From contig NZ_JAOWRF010000406.1 in the NCBI RefSeq assembly GCF_025753815.1, positions 1 through 36,224 of the forward strand: DNA of 36,224 nucleotides. The letters are read 5' to 3'. Numbering within the stretch: position 1 is the stretch's first letter; each line of letters begins with the position of its first letter. The notes beneath the pieces were generated by a model, which saw only the letters and a program-made list of their open reading frames with translations, searched no databases and had not been told where the DNA came from. Made by a program: the position numbers and the translations under genes. Source of the DNA: Plectonema radiosum NIES-515. Lineage in GTDB: Bacteria; Cyanobacteriota; Cyanobacteriia; Cyanobacteriales; Nostocaceae. Of this stretch, positions 1 through 9,986 are shown piece after piece.

Positions 1-103
1 ACAAGGGGGATGAGGGGGATGGGGGGGATTATGAGGCAAACTCTCCTGCCCGCTGCCCCTCTGCGGTCTATTTGTATCAACTTTTAAGTGAAACGGTATT
101 AAG
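1..103. repeat. G-rich low-complexity sequence downstream of the two-component operon
   Basis: The first 27 bases hold three G tracts (5-9, 14-18, 21-27), the last long enough to split into two, so an intramolecular G-quadruplex is possible on the plus strand. The rest, up to the kinase stop at 104, shows no gene. The far end of the window carries the complementary kind of C-rich repeat. Confidence 0.4.
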
Positions 104-1390
104 CTAGATCGTAGTTGCTTGAATCGGAATTGTAATTACAAACTCTGTACCCTGACCGATATTTGAGTTTACTTCCAGGGTTCCGAAGTGTTTGTCAACG
201 ACGATGGAGTGAGCGATCGCCAATCCTAGTCCGGTTCCTTTTCCTACTTCTTTGGTGGTAAATGAATGCTTAAAAATCCTGTTTTTTACTTCATCTGTCA
301 TCCCAATTCCCGTATCTTCAATTCTGATTATTGCACATTTATGCTGATTTTTAAACTCGGTTTTTATGAGAATTTGATTTAAATTTGTCTTGATATTTGG
401 AGTATTCTGGCTTTGATTTAACTCATCTAAAGCATCGATTGCATTAGCTAGCAAATTCATAAATACCTGATTTAGTTGTCCGGGATAACATTCAATTTGA
501 GGTAAATCGCCGTATTCTTTGATGATGGCGATCGCCGGACGAGTATCATTACTTTGTAGGCGATGTTTGAGAATAAGAATGGTGCTGTTAATGCCTTCGT
601 GAATGTTGAATAAAACAGGGCGATCGTTATCAGTTCGCGAGAAGTTGCGGAGACTAATGCTAATATCGAGTATTCGATGAATACCTGTTTGCATCGATTC
701 GATTAGTTTCGGCAAATCTTCGCGTAAATAATCGAGGTCGATTTCATCTAGTTTTTCTTGAATTTCAGTAACGGGTTGAGAATAATGTTGTTGATAAAGA
801 CCGAGCAAGTGTAACATGTCTTTGATATATTCCTCAGCATGAGAGAGATTGCCACTAATAAAACCAACAGGATTATTAATTTCATGTGCCACCCCAGCAA
901 TAAGTTGTCCCAAAGCTGACATTTTTTCATTTTGAATAATTTGAATTTGAGATGCTTGCAACTCTACTGTTTTTTCCGTAACTTGATTTTCAAGACTTTG
1001 GGTTAAGCGACGCAATTGTAAATGAGTTTTTACCCGCGCTAAAACTTCTTTTTCCTGAAAAGGTTTAGTAATGTAATCAACTGCACCGATTTCTAATGCT
1101 TGAACTTTGCTATCAGCATCAGATAAAGCAGTCATAAAAATAACGGGAATATCACAAGTTTTAGTATTTTTTTTCAGGTGTTGACAAGTTTCAAAACCAT
1201 TCATTCCCGGCATCATGACATCGAGTAAAATTAAATCGGCAGTTCGGCGTTCAAGTTGTTGCAGAGCGCGTTCACCACTGGTGGCGATCGCCACGTCAAA
1301 ACCAGCATCACTCAAAGCTTCGGAAATAACATCTAAGTTTGTGGGAGTATCATCGACAATTAAAATTAAACCTGTTAGAGGTGTTTTCAT
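104..1390 (-). CDS. receiver-histidine kinase (soluble response regulator/sensor kinase fusion)
   Basis: A 428-residue cytoplasmic two-component protein. Residues 8-125 form a receiver domain with the acidic pair D13-D14, phosphoacceptor D57 in LILLDVMMPG and K109 in ITKPF. A coiled coil (about 126-155) leads to a HisKA-like helix with H169 in GVAHEINNP, an N box near 310-323 (QVFMNLLANAIDAL), and the G1 (IEDTGIGM) and G2 ([11 protein letters not shown]) boxes of an HATPase domain. There is no membrane segment. It should take phosphate at D57 from a partner kinase and pass the signal to its own kinase module. The gene starts 12 bp after the stop of the larger hybrid kinase upstream, so the two are probably cotranscribed and work as a relay. 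The output target is not in the window. Confidence 0.9.
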   Translation of the reverse strand: MKTPLTGLILIVDDTPTNLDVISEALSDAGFDVAIATSGERALQQLERRTADLILLDVMMPGMNGFETCQHLKKNTKTCDIPVIFMTALSDADSKVQALEIGAVDYITKPFQEKEVLARVKTHLQLRRLTQSLENQVTEKTVELQASQIQIIQNEKMSALGQLIAGVAHEINNPVGFISGNLSHAEEYIKDMLHLLGLYQQHYSQPVTEIQEKLDEIDLDYLREDLPKLIESMQTGIHRILDISISLRNFSRTDNDRPVLFNIHEGINSTILILKHRLQSNDTRPAIAIIKEYGDLPQIECYPGQLNQVFMNLLANAIDALDELNQSQNTPNIKTNLNQILIKTEFKNQHKCAIIRIEDTGIGMTDEVKNRIFKHSFTTKEVGKGTGLGLAIAHSIVVDKHFGTLEVNSNIGQGTEFVITIPIQATTI

Positions 1391-1402
1391 TATTGTTTCT
1401 CC

Positions 1403-4150
1403 CTAAAGGCGATCGCCTGCTAAATACTCCTCAATCAACTGCTCAATATTCTCAGTTTGAAATTGTTTAGCTAGTTGAAGAATTTTCTGAATGAAAGGCT
1501 GATAGCGATCGCTTTTTTGTCCTATTTGCTCTGCGGCTTCGGTTAATTTTTTGACTAAACCATCTTGTGCTAGTTCTAGCAATTTTTGTAAATCTTCTTT
1601 GGGAGGGGGAATCAGTTCTGTGGTGGATGTAGTCGTCGCTGTTGCTTGATATTTCCAGGTGAGTTTTAAATAATTAGCTAGGAAGTTAAACAACTCCGAA
1701 ACTTGCACAGGTTTGGGGAGAAAATCATCACCTCCAGCTTCTAAACTCATCCGGCGATCGAGTTGCGCTACTGATGCTGAAGAAACAATCACCTTCAAGT
1801 GTTTCAAATCGTCTGTATTGCGTATTTGTTTGAGCATTTCAAATCCATCCATCACAGGCATCGATAAATCTAAAATCACCAAATCTGGCGAATGCTGGCG
1901 GATTTTTGCTAAACCATCTTGCCCGTTTTCGGCTTCTGTTAAGATAAAACCGAGCGGTTCGAGTAAATTGACAATTACACCTCGATTTTCCCAGCGATCG
2001 TCTACCACTAAAATGTGGTGCTGTGTTCCTTCATAGCCGATGATGTTGCCGACTGTTGAGGTCTGTTGTTGGCTCCAGTCTGTTGCCAATGGTAATGCCA
2101 CCTCGAAGGAGAAATCGCTGCCCACACCAGGTTGGCTCTTCACCTGAATTTGCCCACCCATTAACTGGACAATTTGCTGGCTAATGGCTAATCCTAATCC
2201 TGTGCCTTCGGTTTTGCGGTTATGTTCACCGACTTGTTCAAATGCCTGGAAGAGTTTGTGGATATTTTCTGGGGCAATTCCCACTCCGGTATCTGCCACC
2301 ACAAAGCAAAATTGTGCGGTTTGATCGCAATCAACCGCGACTCGTTCAACTGCTAAGGTGACACTGCCGCGATCGGTAAATTTAATGGCGTTACCGAGTA
2401 GGTTAATCAAAACCTGACGCAGACGTTTTTCATCGGCAGCAATGCCCACGGGTAAATCAGCATCTGGTTCGTACTGGAAATTGATGCCTTTTTCCTCTGC
2501 CCGAATGCGACAGATTTCGACAACACCTTGCAAGAAAGACGGGAAGTGGATGGCTTGGGGTGCAAGCTCTAGTTTACGGGCTTCGATTTTGGAGAGATCG
2601 AGAACATCGTTGATTAGGGTTAAAAGGTGAGAGCCGCACTGGTGAATGATGTTGACTCCGTGGCGTTCTTTGTCGGGTAAAGCTTTGGAGCGTTCGAGGA
2701 TTTGGGCATAGCCAAGGATGCCGTTGAGGGGGGTGCGAAGTTCGTGGCTCATGTTGGCGAGGAATTCGCTTTTTGCTTGGTTGGCATTATCGGCAACAAG
2801 TTTCGCTTCTTTCAGTTCTGCGGTGCGTTCCTCAACACGGGTTTCCAATTCGATAAAGGAGGTTTTGAGTTGACCTGCCATCTGATTAAAGTAATCTGCC
2901 AGCGATTCTAATTCATGGATGCCTTGCACCTGAACTGTTTGATCGAGGTGACCGCAGCTAATTAACTGACTGGCTTCTTGGAGTTGCAAAATCGGTTTGG
3001 TAATCCAGCCAGAGGTGAAAACGCCGAGGATCGTTGCCACACCCAGCGCACCCAGACACAGCACAACAGTAGTGCGGCTGTTGGCATTGATTTGTGCCAT
3101 AAAGTCAGATTCAGGCACGGCAACAACTACGAGCCAATCTAGCCCCCACTCATCTTTCCAGGGTGTAACTTGTAGGAACTGACGTTGACCGTCAAGCATA
3201 AACTCAAGGGTTTGACTTTGTTGAATTTGGTTGAGATTACTAAACTGCTTAGTTAGGTGTTGGGTCGTTGCGCGAATTAGAGCATCCTGGCTATTAGATG
3301 CATTGAGCCGCGTTGCCTTGCCATCAACAAGCTTGTAAGGCTGTTCAGCAGCAGAACTAGCAATGATGAGTCCGGTGCGTTCCAAAATGAAGGTTTTCCC
3401 GGAGGGACTCACCTTCAACTCTCTCAGAAAGTCGCTGATCTGACTCAACCGTTGGTCAACGCCAATCACTCCGATTAATTTTTTGTTTTGGTCATAAACC
3501 GGACGGTTGGCAGAAATGGACAGAGTATAGGGGGGAGATTGCCATTGATACACCTTCCATAACGGCTGTCCTGCGCGGACGGGTTCTGTGTACCAACCTT
3601 CTTCTTTGGCAATGTAGCGTCCGTTGTTGATCGCAAGTGTGGTGCGTTCTCCCTGACTGTTGGTGTTATAAATATACCAGTTGAAGTTGCCGTTGCGCTG
3701 CCTTGAAACTTCATCCACCGTGACCCGACCATCTTCAAAGAAACGCCCAGCACCCGCAAAATCTCCTGTGCTGTAGGCAAAGCCAATGTAGCCAATGTTA
3801 TGTAGTTTTAATTGTTTCCAGAAAAATTGACCTAATGCTGCTGGGTATTGCAGGTTAAGTAATTTTAGATCAATGGCATCTCCGTTTGTTTGGGCAAGGT
3901 TACGAGCAGTATCCAGTTGAGTTTCGAGATGCTGATCGATGCGTAAGCTCACTTCGCTGCGTAAGCGAGTTGCCAAATTATTAATTGCCTGCTGCCCATT
4001 CCGAAACGACAGATAGCCGGTTAATCCCACCGCTGCAAAAATTTGCAGCACAAAGGGGACGATGAGGAGCGATCGCAGGGAAAGTTTGCCATTGGCTTTC
4101 TGAGTGGGTTGATGTGCCGTTGCTTGGTGGAGTGGTCCAGAGGCAGTCAT
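1403..4150 (-). CDS. membrane hybrid histidine kinase (Cache-HAMP-HisKA-HATPase-receiver)
   Basis: The protein is 915 residues from the ATG at 4150. The frame stays open to a TTG at 4369, but the extra 73 residues look unlike the family, so I chose the ATG. It has a first membrane helix at about residues 28-50, a large periplasmic double-Cache-like sensor region, a second helix ([13 protein letters not shown]), a HAMP linker and a coiled coil. HisKA follows with H469 in [12 protein letters not shown], then an HATPase domain (GTGLGLAIS) and a receiver with phosphoacceptor D761 in [10 protein letters not shown]. The last 100 residues form a helical tail. It probably senses a small extracellular ligand, which the sequence does not identify, and passes phosphate to its receiver or to the receiver-kinase encoded just downstream. 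Confidence 0.88.
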   Translation of the reverse strand: MTASGPLHQATAHQPTQKANGKLSLRSLLIVPFVLQIFAAVGLTGYLSFRNGQQAINNLATRLRSEVSLRIDQHLETQLDTARNLAQTNGDAIDLKLLNLQYPAALGQFFWKQLKLHNIGYIGFAYSTGDFAGAGRFFEDGRVTVDEVSRQRNGNFNWYIYNTNSQGERTTLAINNGRYIAKEEGWYTEPVRAGQPLWKVYQWQSPPYTLSISANRPVYDQNKKLIGVIGVDQRLSQISDFLRELKVSPSGKTFILERTGLIIASSAAEQPYKLVDGKATRLNASNSQDALIRATTQHLTKQFSNLNQIQQSQTLEFMLDGQRQFLQVTPWKDEWGLDWLVVVAVPESDFMAQINANSRTTVVLCLGALGVATILGVFTSGWITKPILQLQEASQLISCGHLDQTVQVQGIHELESLADYFNQMAGQLKTSFIELETRVEERTAELKEAKLVADNANQAKSEFLANMSHELRTPLNGILGYAQILERSKALPDKERHGVNIIHQCGSHLLTLINDVLDLSKIEARKLELAPQAIHFPSFLQGVVEICRIRAEEKGINFQYEPDADLPVGIAADEKRLRQVLINLLGNAIKFTDRGSVTLAVERVAVDCDQTAQFCFVVADTGVGIAPENIHKLFQAFEQVGEHNRKTEGTGLGLAISQQIVQLMGGQIQVKSQPGVGSDFSFEVALPLATDWSQQQTSTVGNIIGYEGTQHHILVVDDRWENRGVIVNLLEPLGFILTEAENGQDGLAKIRQHSPDLVILDLSMPVMDGFEMLKQIRNTDDLKHLKVIVSSASVAQLDRRMSLEAGGDDFLPKPVQVSELFNFLANYLKLTWKYQATATTTSTTELIPPPKEDLQKLLELAQDGLVKKLTEAAEQIGQKSDRYQPFIQKILQLAKQFQTENIEQLIEEYLAGDRL

Positions 4151-4598
4151 AAGCGCGCTCTTTGTTACCAGATTGTTCTGCTTAGTATGCCCATATATTT
4201 CAGAGCGATACTCATTGACCCAGATTCGTCCCTGGTCACGGTCGGTCTGTGGGGTTACATAGCAGAAGAGAAACAAAAACGTCGATACGAAGCTGTATTT
4301 GTAGCCAAACTTAACGATTGTGTTCGCTCCGGTTTTTGTCCCTCTGGTAGAGATTCGCTTAGTTGACAATTTGAAAATATTCTCAAAGATTCAGATCCCC
4401 GACTTCGTAAAAGTTGCCCTGGGATCTTGTTTGCAGCGCGTTTGATACAAAAGACTACTTTAGATAGATGGCAAGGTGGACGCAACGATTAACTGCATAA
4501 CTTGATGTTAATTACACCTATTAAATAAAAGACAGAAAATAAAGCTTGCAAACGTTGATATATTCATCTTCCATTCAATAGAAGTTTTTGAGGTTTAA
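4151..4598. other. divergent intergenic region between the kinase operon and the lectin gene
   Basis: About 450 bp between two divergent genes, so it should carry both promoters. The kinase frame runs open up to 4369 but is probably untranslated there. I see no convincing -35/-10 pair and no inverted repeat. A GAGG Shine-Dalgarno sequence lies at 4590-4593 before the lectin ATG. Confidence 0.4.
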
Positions 4599-5690
4599 AT
4601 GACAAATCTACAAGAATCTAGCGAAGCCAATGTAGCTAGTACAACTCCGCAAGATTTAAATCGCATCACAGGTAGCCTAGCAATTAGTCAAAATCAAGAT
4701 GGTAGATTAGAAGCTTTTGTAATTGATACTGATGATAATATTCATCATGCTTGGCAAAATACACCGAATGGTGAAGATTGGAGTGATTGGCAAAGTCTTT
4801 CAAATCAAACTGCTAAAAGTCTGACAGTAGCTCACAATCAAGATGGCAGACTAGAAGTTTTTACAATTGGTAACGATAAAAAAGTTTACCATGCTCGGCA
4901 AACCACAGCTAATGGCAAAGATTGGAGTCCATTAAAAAGCCTTTCTGGTGGAATTGCGAAAAGTTTAGCAGTAGCTGCAAATAAAGATGGTAGACTTCAA
5001 GTCGTGGCGATCGGTACTGATGATAAGGTTTATTATGCTTGCCAAACTAAACCCAACGGTGAAGAATGGAGTAAATGGGACGGTCTTTCTCGTGGCATTG
5101 CTGATAACCTAACATTAGTTCCCAATCAAGATGGCAGACTAGAAGTTTTTGCAATTGGTACTGATAATCAGGTCTATCATGCTTGGCAAACCACACTCAA
5201 TAGTAACGACTGGAGTAAATGGGACAGTCTTGCTGATGGAACTGCTAAAAGTGTGACAGTAGCTGCAAACCAAGACGGCAGATTAGAAGTTTTTGCAATT
5301 GGTACTGACGATCAGGCATATCATATTTGGCAAACCACAATCAATAGTAACGATTGGAGTAAATGGGACAATCTTTCTCGTGGAGTTGCTAAAACTTTGG
5401 CAGTAGCTCAAAATCCAGATGGTAGATTAGAAGCTTTTGCAATTAGGACTGATAAAAAAGCATATCGAGTTGCACAAACAGAACCTAATGGTAAATGGGG
5501 GAAATGGCAAGATTTTACTGATGAGATTAGTAAGAATTTAAAAGTCAGTCAAAATCAGGATGGCAGATTGACAATATTTGGAGTCGGTTCAGGTCAAAAA
5601 TTACATCAGGCTTGGCAAACCAAACTTAATGGTAAAGACTGGAGTAAATGGGTGTTAAAAAATATTTTTGTGAGAGAAGAAGATAAGTAA
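4599..5690 (+). CDS. seven-blade PLL-like beta-propeller lectin
   Basis: A 363-residue protein made almost wholly of seven tandem repeats of about 48 residues, each following the pattern [22 protein letters not shown], then NGxDWSKWxxL. This is the layout of PLL-type (Photorhabdus luminescens lectin) propellers, in which blades create sugar pockets, often for fucose. Seven copies would close one complete propeller. There is no signal peptide or membrane segment, so any export route is unknown. Repeats 4 and 5 are the most alike; repeat 6 has lost some aromatic positions and repeat 7 ends without the final DGR turn, as expected for ring closure. A GAGG ribosome-binding site precedes the ATG. 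The next gene, 155 bp on in the same direction, encodes a papain-fold-like protein. Sugar specificity is inferred from the family only. Confidence 0.82.
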   Translation: MTNLQESSEANVASTTPQDLNRITGSLAISQNQDGRLEAFVIDTDDNIHHAWQNTPNGEDWSDWQSLSNQTAKSLTVAHNQDGRLEVFTIGNDKKVYHARQTTANGKDWSPLKSLSGGIAKSLAVAANKDGRLQVVAIGTDDKVYYACQTKPNGEEWSKWDGLSRGIADNLTLVPNQDGRLEVFAIGTDNQVYHAWQTTLNSNDWSKWDSLADGTAKSVTVAANQDGRLEVFAIGTDDQAYHIWQTTINSNDWSKWDNLSRGVAKTLAVAQNPDGRLEAFAIRTDKKAYRVAQTEPNGKWGKWQDFTDEISKNLKVSQNQDGRLTIFGVGSGQKLHQAWQTKLNGKDWSKWVLKNIFVREEDK

Positions 5691-5695
5691 GTTAC

Positions 5696-5754
5696 AAAAA
5701 GGATGAATGGGAAAGTGACAAAATTTTATCGTTCATCCTTAATTTATCCTTTTT
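5696..5754 (+). terminator. candidate terminator with two alternative stems after the lectin gene
   Basis: AAGGATGAA (5699-5707) can pair with TTCATCCTT (5732-5740), and AAAAAGGAT (5696-5704) can pair with ATCCTTTTT (5746-5754). Both are perfect 9-bp stems that share the AAGGAT strand, so only one can form. The second ends in a T run. This could terminate lectin transcripts or act as a switch before the next gene. Confidence 0.4.
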
Positions 5755-5845
5755 GATTTTGTTAAGATTATTTGCGGATTACTGGTAATCGGTACTGTAG
5801 TGAAGGAAATTAACGATTGAACACTTTCAGTAATCTAATAAATAT

Positions 5846-6646
5846 ATGAATTCACAGCAGTTAGAGCCAGCAGTTTATAGCGCGATCGCAGACTTTGAAA
5901 AATCCAATGTACCTGGTGTTTGGGCAACTTTAGATAAAAACCAAGTACTTGCGGACATGCGATCGCGTGTTGCCGATCCTTTTCTAGTCAACCAAGGTGG
6001 ACAACCATTTTGTGGACCTGCGTCCATTTTGTTTGAACTCATTCGCAAACAACCACTGCGTTATGTGCAAATTTGCCGCAGCATATTTGAAACTGGTGGT
6101 TTTCAAGGACAGACCACACGCATTAAAGCATCTCAAACACTTGTTAAAAGTAGAGGGAGACTGCGCTTAAGTCAAGCCGATTGGATGGTTTTAGCAACAT
6201 TAAGAGAAGCAGAAAACTTGATTTTTAACATTGAATTAGAATCACCTGATGTCATCCGGAATTTGTCGGGGATGACGAAATCTTGGGAGATGAAAGGCTG
6301 GACGCGAGAAGTATTAGGTTATCGTCAAGTTAAGTATATACATACATATATATTTGGAGAATACGAGGCTTTAAATGAAGCTTCGGCTGTCATTGATTCT
6401 GGTGGTGTAGCCTTTGCTTTAATTACTGCTTCAGGTTTGCTAGGTGGTAAAAAGCCTTTTTTACCTTACCCCAATCACTGGATTACGATATTAGGAAATA
6501 TTTCGTTTCAAGGTGGTTCCTGGTTTGAAGAAGAAAGCGGACGGGTCAGCTTAGATATTTACTCTTGGGCAAAAAAATTTCACATCGACCTTGATGAAAG
6601 ACCTTTTGAGGATTATTTCTGGGGAGTTGTTATGGGTTCGATGTGA
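5846..6646 (+). CDS. hypothetical protein with papain-like (C39-type) cysteine peptidase motifs
   Basis: I do not recognise a named family for this 266-residue protein. It has a motif GGQPFCGPASIL around C56 that resembles the cysteine-nucleophile helix of papain-fold enzymes. H211 in PYPNHWITIL sits at the start of a strand where the catalytic histidine is expected, and D237 in VSLDIYSW could be the third residue. The order Cys-His-Asp and the spacing fit a C39- or transglutaminase-like fold. There is no signal peptide or membrane helix. The ATG at 5846 lacks a clear Shine-Dalgarno sequence. The gene follows the lectin gene in the same direction, which suggests a joint role, such as a carbohydrate-binding partner and a processing or effector enzyme. 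That link is inference, and enzymatic activity is unproven. Confidence 0.55.
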   Translation: MNSQQLEPAVYSAIADFEKSNVPGVWATLDKNQVLADMRSRVADPFLVNQGGQPFCGPASILFELIRKQPLRYVQICRSIFETGGFQGQTTRIKASQTLVKSRGRLRLSQADWMVLATLREAENLIFNIELESPDVIRNLSGMTKSWEMKGWTREVLGYRQVKYIHTYIFGEYEALNEASAVIDSGGVAFALITASGLLGGKKPFLPYPNHWITILGNISFQGGSWFEEESGRVSLDIYSWAKKFHIDLDERPFEDYFWGVVMGSM

Positions 6647-6723
6647 TTGGGGGACAAGGGAGAAACCCCAAGAGACCTAGCAGTGCTACGTCACAATAAT
6701 TGTTTTCCACGACGTTTGTCTAA

Positions 6724-6815
6724 TAGACATCTGTTGGAAATTAATTATGCGTTAACCAGAATCCTTGTAGAGACGCGAAATTTCGCGTCTCTACATTGTT
6801 TTCTGGAGATGTCTA
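6724..6815. mobile_element. 92-bp MITE-like palindromic element, copy 1
   Basis: Termini TAGACATCT (left) and AGATGTCTA (right) are inverted repeats. The centre holds a perfect 15+15 bp palindrome, TGTAGAGACGCGAAA and its complement (6766-6795). A second element of the same length and termini is at 10876. This copy cuts the 3' part of a glutathione S-transferase relic. It has no coding capacity and was probably moved by a transposase encoded elsewhere. Confidence 0.75.
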
Positions 6816-7076
6816 ATGGATATCCAAGCATCGGTGGCTATGTCTGCAATCGAATAGTCACCGCAGATAAATTCTTTGTCTGCTAATTGTTTATTTAACA
6901 CGCTGTCAAGTCGTAGAGTTTCTTTTTCATAGCGTGCGATCGCATAGGGAATCTTTAAAAAGCGTAAACCGTTTAAAATGGTTCATTTGCCCAGACATTG
7001 ATTCTACTCCAACTTCCTCCAACATAACCGAAGCCTTGCGTCCGTTGGGTGTGGTGAAGGTCTAAAGGTCAATCAT
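6816..7076 (-). pseudogene. glutathione S-transferase remnant
   Basis: Reading the minus strand from the ATG at 7076 gives MIDL, a TAG stop, then TFTTPNGRKASVMLEEVGV. This is the thioredoxin-fold start of a YghU-like GST, with the stop where a tyrosine normally stands. After an internal deletion and a frame change, the C-terminal domain resumes as PYAIARYEKETLRLDSVLNK and continues to GDYSIADIATDAWIS. It then runs directly into the 92-bp palindromic element at 6815, and the final part of the gene is gone. So the relic has a nonsense codon, a large deletion, a frameshift and an insertion, and cannot be functional. Identification rests on the two well-preserved GST motif blocks. Confidence 0.75.
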
Positions 7077-7595
7077 GAGGTTATAGGAGTGGTATTTGTC
7101 ATCTTCGAGGCTAATGTAACTCAAAATTTAAGTTTCTTTCTTTGAAACTTTTTATACTTACCATAAATAAGATTCTGGTATAAAAAGCAACTTTAAATTG
7201 AAACATACAGAAAAATCGTCTGAACTATACCAAAAGATAAAATTATTTCCTAGGAGAAAAAACACATATAATCTTTAAAAAGAACACTTAAGTATTTTTT
7301 CTTAGTAAAAATCCTGATAAACATCTGTGCTTTTAAATAAGAGCGTGCAAAAATAAACTCGTAGATAGATTAGATACAGCCACAGGATATACACGACTAT
7401 AAAATTAGCAAACAAATCAAGTTTTGCTAACACAATTTTTGGTGCAAATATTTGCATCGTTTTAGCATTTCGTCGTTTATATCAACTGCTAAATAGAAGG
7501 CAGAAAGCAAAACTTTGCTTATATATGCTTTCTATAAAATTGGCATTTTACGTTTAACTGTTTCTACTTATATTCGCGAAAAATTGGGAAAATAT
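7077..7595. other. AT-rich intergenic region
   Basis: About 520 bp without a recognisable gene. A small hairpin, AAGTTTC/GAAACTT (7130-7150), is followed by T-rich sequence and may be a weak terminator. The rest is AT-rich and may hold the promoter of the small ORF at 7596, but no clear box is visible. Confidence 0.35.
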
Positions 7596-7868
7596 ATGAG
7601 CGATCGCTTGAGTATTAAACAAGGCAAATTTCAACTTTCAACAAGAGCAAAAATTATGTTGTTTGCTGTGTTTGTCGCTGTACTACCGACTTCTGGCTTT
7701 TGTACAGCTTCGCTAATACTCTCACTTTCTTACCTAGATTCAACATCTACTAGCGTGAACCACCCGACATCGATTCCTTGGCTGACTGAGAAATACCAAT
7801 GTCAGCATACCCATAGAATTTGGCGTGATGACAAATGTTGGGATTATGAACATAATCCGATGTTTTGA
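7596..7868 (+). CDS. small hypothetical membrane or exported protein
   Basis: A 90-residue ORF starting at the ATG at 7596; the frame is open further upstream, but the 5' extension lacks protein-like character. The start overlaps a HIP1 octamer. A hydrophobic helix (about residues 20-45, IMLFAVFVAVLPTSGF and beyond) follows a basic N-terminus and could be a signal anchor. The C-terminal part has two cysteines in a polar segment, YQCQHTHRIWRDDKCWDYEH, which would lie outside the cytoplasm and could form a disulfide. I do not recognise the family. It sits alone in a decayed region, so it could be a real small exported protein or a chance ORF; the cysteine and tryptophan-rich tail argues for the former. 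Confidence 0.45.
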   Translation: MSDRLSIKQGKFQLSTRAKIMLFAVFVAVLPTSGFCTASLILSLSYLDSTSTSVNHPTSIPWLTEKYQCQHTHRIWRDDKCWDYEHNPMF

Positions 7869-8265
7869 TAATACTTAATTGAAGTTTTCGCTTTTGTGAG
7901 CATCCAATGTGCTTCGTTTATCCATAGCTTGAGCACGTTGGGCTGCATATATACCGATTCCCACATTCATGAGGTACAGAATATTGAATTAACCGCTTCG
8001 GAAGACAGATAAACAAACATATGGACGCAGATAAATTTTTACCTCAGCAGACTAGGAGACGCTATAAAGCATATAAAGTTATAATTTTGGTTGCTGAAGA
8101 CCGGGTATTTTGACGGACATGATATTAAACATTTATGAGCACAGATATTTCCGAAATATAGATATTTTCTGATAAAACAATATTAAATTAATTTTTAGTA
8201 TTGTAATCAATTATTTAATAATATAGATGTTTCATCAAAATAAGATGCACCCAAATAATTCTTAT
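7869..8265. other. intergenic region with a short coding-like relic
   Basis: No intact gene. On the minus strand, 7875-7970 can be read as a 31-codon ORF containing MNVGIGIYAAQRAQAMDK. This resembles the segment GMINVYYAAKRTEALEK after the membrane helices of the adjacent pentapeptide protein, so it may be a relic of another paralogue. The remainder is AT-rich with no obvious signal. Confidence 0.3.
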
Positions 8266-9735
8266 TTAGACAGTTTGGCGCCAATGTATTGGTGCTTCAA
8301 CATTATCAGGCAGACGAGTTGTGCGATCGCCTAATGCTCCTATAATCTGCTGTGGGTCTAAATTTTTCACACCTGTCAAAATTGCTCCTTCTAATTTGAC
8401 ATCGCAAAGACTTGCTCCATAAAGGTTGGCTCCCATCAAGTTTGCCTCACAAAGGTTAGCTTCATGAAGGATTGCTCTTTGCAAGTTGGCTCCCATCAAA
8501 TTTGCTCTATACAAATCAACTTCTATCAAACTTGCTCCAGACAGATTAGCAAATAATACCTCTGTTTGTTGTAGTTTGGCTGCATTCAAATTTGCGTTAC
8601 TAAGATTGGCTCCATTCAAGTTTGCTTGTTGCAAGTTTGCTCCAATCAAACCAGTACCCTGCAAGTTAGCTTTCCCAAACTTGCATGATTGCAAGTTGGC
8701 TAAAAATAGCTTTGCACCAGAGAGGTTGGCAAGTTTTAAAGTTGCTTGTTGCAAGTTGGCTTTATAAAGGTTGGCATCGGTAAGATCTGCCGCACGCAAA
8801 CTTGCACCAGAGAGGTTAGCTCCACGCAAATTTGCTCCACAAAGCTTAACTTTATTGAGATTAGCTCCGTTCATGTTTGCCGCACTCAGGTTGCATGATT
8901 GCAAGTTGGCTTCATACAAAATGGAGCCACACAGTTGAGCTTTATCCAGGTCTGCACGGCACAGATCGGCTGATCGCAAGTCTGCACCACAAAGGTCAGA
9001 TCCACTCAAGTCTGCCCCGGCAAAATCTACTCCACGCAGGTCTGCACGTCTGATGTGAATATTACGTAAATCAATTTTCTGATTTACCGGGTCTTTTTGT
9101 GAATTGCGTCTACCTATGACTGTTAAAGCCACTTGAATATCTGTAGGAACGGGGGGTGATTCTTCCATCCAGCTTAGGTCGTCGGGATGTTCGTGACGTG
9201 TGACATGGGTGTGCCTGCCAAAACGAGGTTCAGAATCTTCTTGAGTTTGTTGTCGTTGTTTCACCTGTATCGGAGCATTCTCACGCACAAAAGCTGAGAG
9301 AATTTCCATGATTGTCCAGTGTTCTTTGGGAAAATCTTGAGCAACTCGTTCTAAAGCGTAAATTGCCCCTGTCCGGGTTGACACTTTGTCATGTCCAAGC
9401 TGTTCAATCGCTGCCATAAAACGTTCAGCAATTAACCTGTCTTCATTGAGTTTGTTATTTTTAATGCCGAGTTCGATGTTTCTTTGGGCTGCGATCGCAC
9501 TTTTTTCTAAAGCTTCTGTACGCTTTGCTGCATAATAAACATTAATCATTCCTGCTAGCCCTAAAAAAACTATTGCAGAAGTTGTTAATGTTTGATTTCT
9601 ATTCTCTATTTCTTGCTGCGTTGACACTTTCTCATGATGAGAAAATGCCAATAAAATTAGAGTCAATGATAAAGTAAATATAACCGATATGGCTATCAAC
9701 CAATTCAAAAGCGTGTCTGTCTTATTAGCAGACAT
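8266..9735 (-). CDS. membrane-anchored pentapeptide-repeat protein
   Basis: A 489-residue protein from the ATG at 9735 (a GTG at 9753 is also in frame). Two hydrophobic helices occur at about residues 11-35 and 53-75. A charged helical segment follows, with the conserved block RTGAIYALERVAQ and KEHWTIMEILSAFVRENAP. From about residue 220 to 460 there are some 45 consecutive A(D/N)LxX pentapeptides, which fold as a right-handed quadrilateral beta helix. The tail is about 25 residues. Pentapeptide proteins are common in cyanobacteria, and most have no known biochemical role; this N-terminal module suggests a membrane-tethered scaffold. The next gene upstream on the same strand encodes a shorter paralogue that shares the HW..ME.L block. 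Repetitive codons explain the antisense open frames over this gene. Confidence 0.88.
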   Translation of the reverse strand: MSANKTDTLLNWLIAISVIFTLSLTLILLAFSHHEKVSTQQEIENRNQTLTTSAIVFLGLAGMINVYYAAKRTEALEKSAIAAQRNIELGIKNNKLNEDRLIAERFMAAIEQLGHDKVSTRTGAIYALERVAQDFPKEHWTIMEILSAFVRENAPIQVKQRQQTQEDSEPRFGRHTHVTRHEHPDDLSWMEESPPVPTDIQVALTVIGRRNSQKDPVNQKIDLRNIHIRRADLRGVDFAGADLSGSDLCGADLRSADLCRADLDKAQLCGSILYEANLQSCNLSAANMNGANLNKVKLCGANLRGANLSGASLRAADLTDANLYKANLQQATLKLANLSGAKLFLANLQSCKFGKANLQGTGLIGANLQQANLNGANLSNANLNAAKLQQTEVLFANLSGASLIEVDLYRANLMGANLQRAILHEANLCEANLMGANLYGASLCDVKLEGAILTGVKNLDPQQIIGALGDRTTRLPDNVEAPIHWRQTV

Positions 9736-9854
9736 AGCAGAAGTATTCCTCACATTTTAGAATTTTTACGGTGATTCTTGGCAAAAGAGTATAGCATTTA
9801 TCTCAAAATTGCAATATGCGCCCCAAAGCTCAATTAATCTTACTTTTACGATTG

Positions 9855-9898
9855 CGCTCATAGTATTGAATGCAACATGTGTTTCAATACTATGAGCG
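9855..9898. terminator. perfect 16-bp stem-loop between the pentapeptide genes
   Basis: CGCTCATAGTATTGAA (9855-9870) and its exact complement (9883-9898) enclose a 12-base loop. It lies 89 bp after the stop of the upstream pentapeptide gene and 120 bp before the next start. There is no T run, so it may be a processing or stabilising hairpin, or a small palindromic repeat, rather than a classic terminator. Confidence 0.45.
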
Positions 9899-9986
9899 TA
9901 GATCCCTTACAAACGTAGAAAACTCACGAAAAATCAGTTGATTTAATCTGCTGAAAATTTAGATATTTAGCTTCTTGGATGTCTGT

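Noticed and set aside
4151-4369. 73-residue N-terminal extension of the hybrid kinase from TTG 4369
   Set aside because: The extension does not resemble Cache-HAMP kinases, which start near the basic segment before the first helix; the ATG at 4150 fits better.
6647-6886. 79-codon plus-strand ORF directly after the papain-like gene
   Set aside because: It starts with TTG, runs through the 92-bp palindromic element and lies antisense to the GST relic; the product has no protein-like pattern.
8486-8767. 93-codon plus-strand frame over the pentapeptide gene
   Set aside because: It is an antisense shadow of the A-N-L repeat codons.
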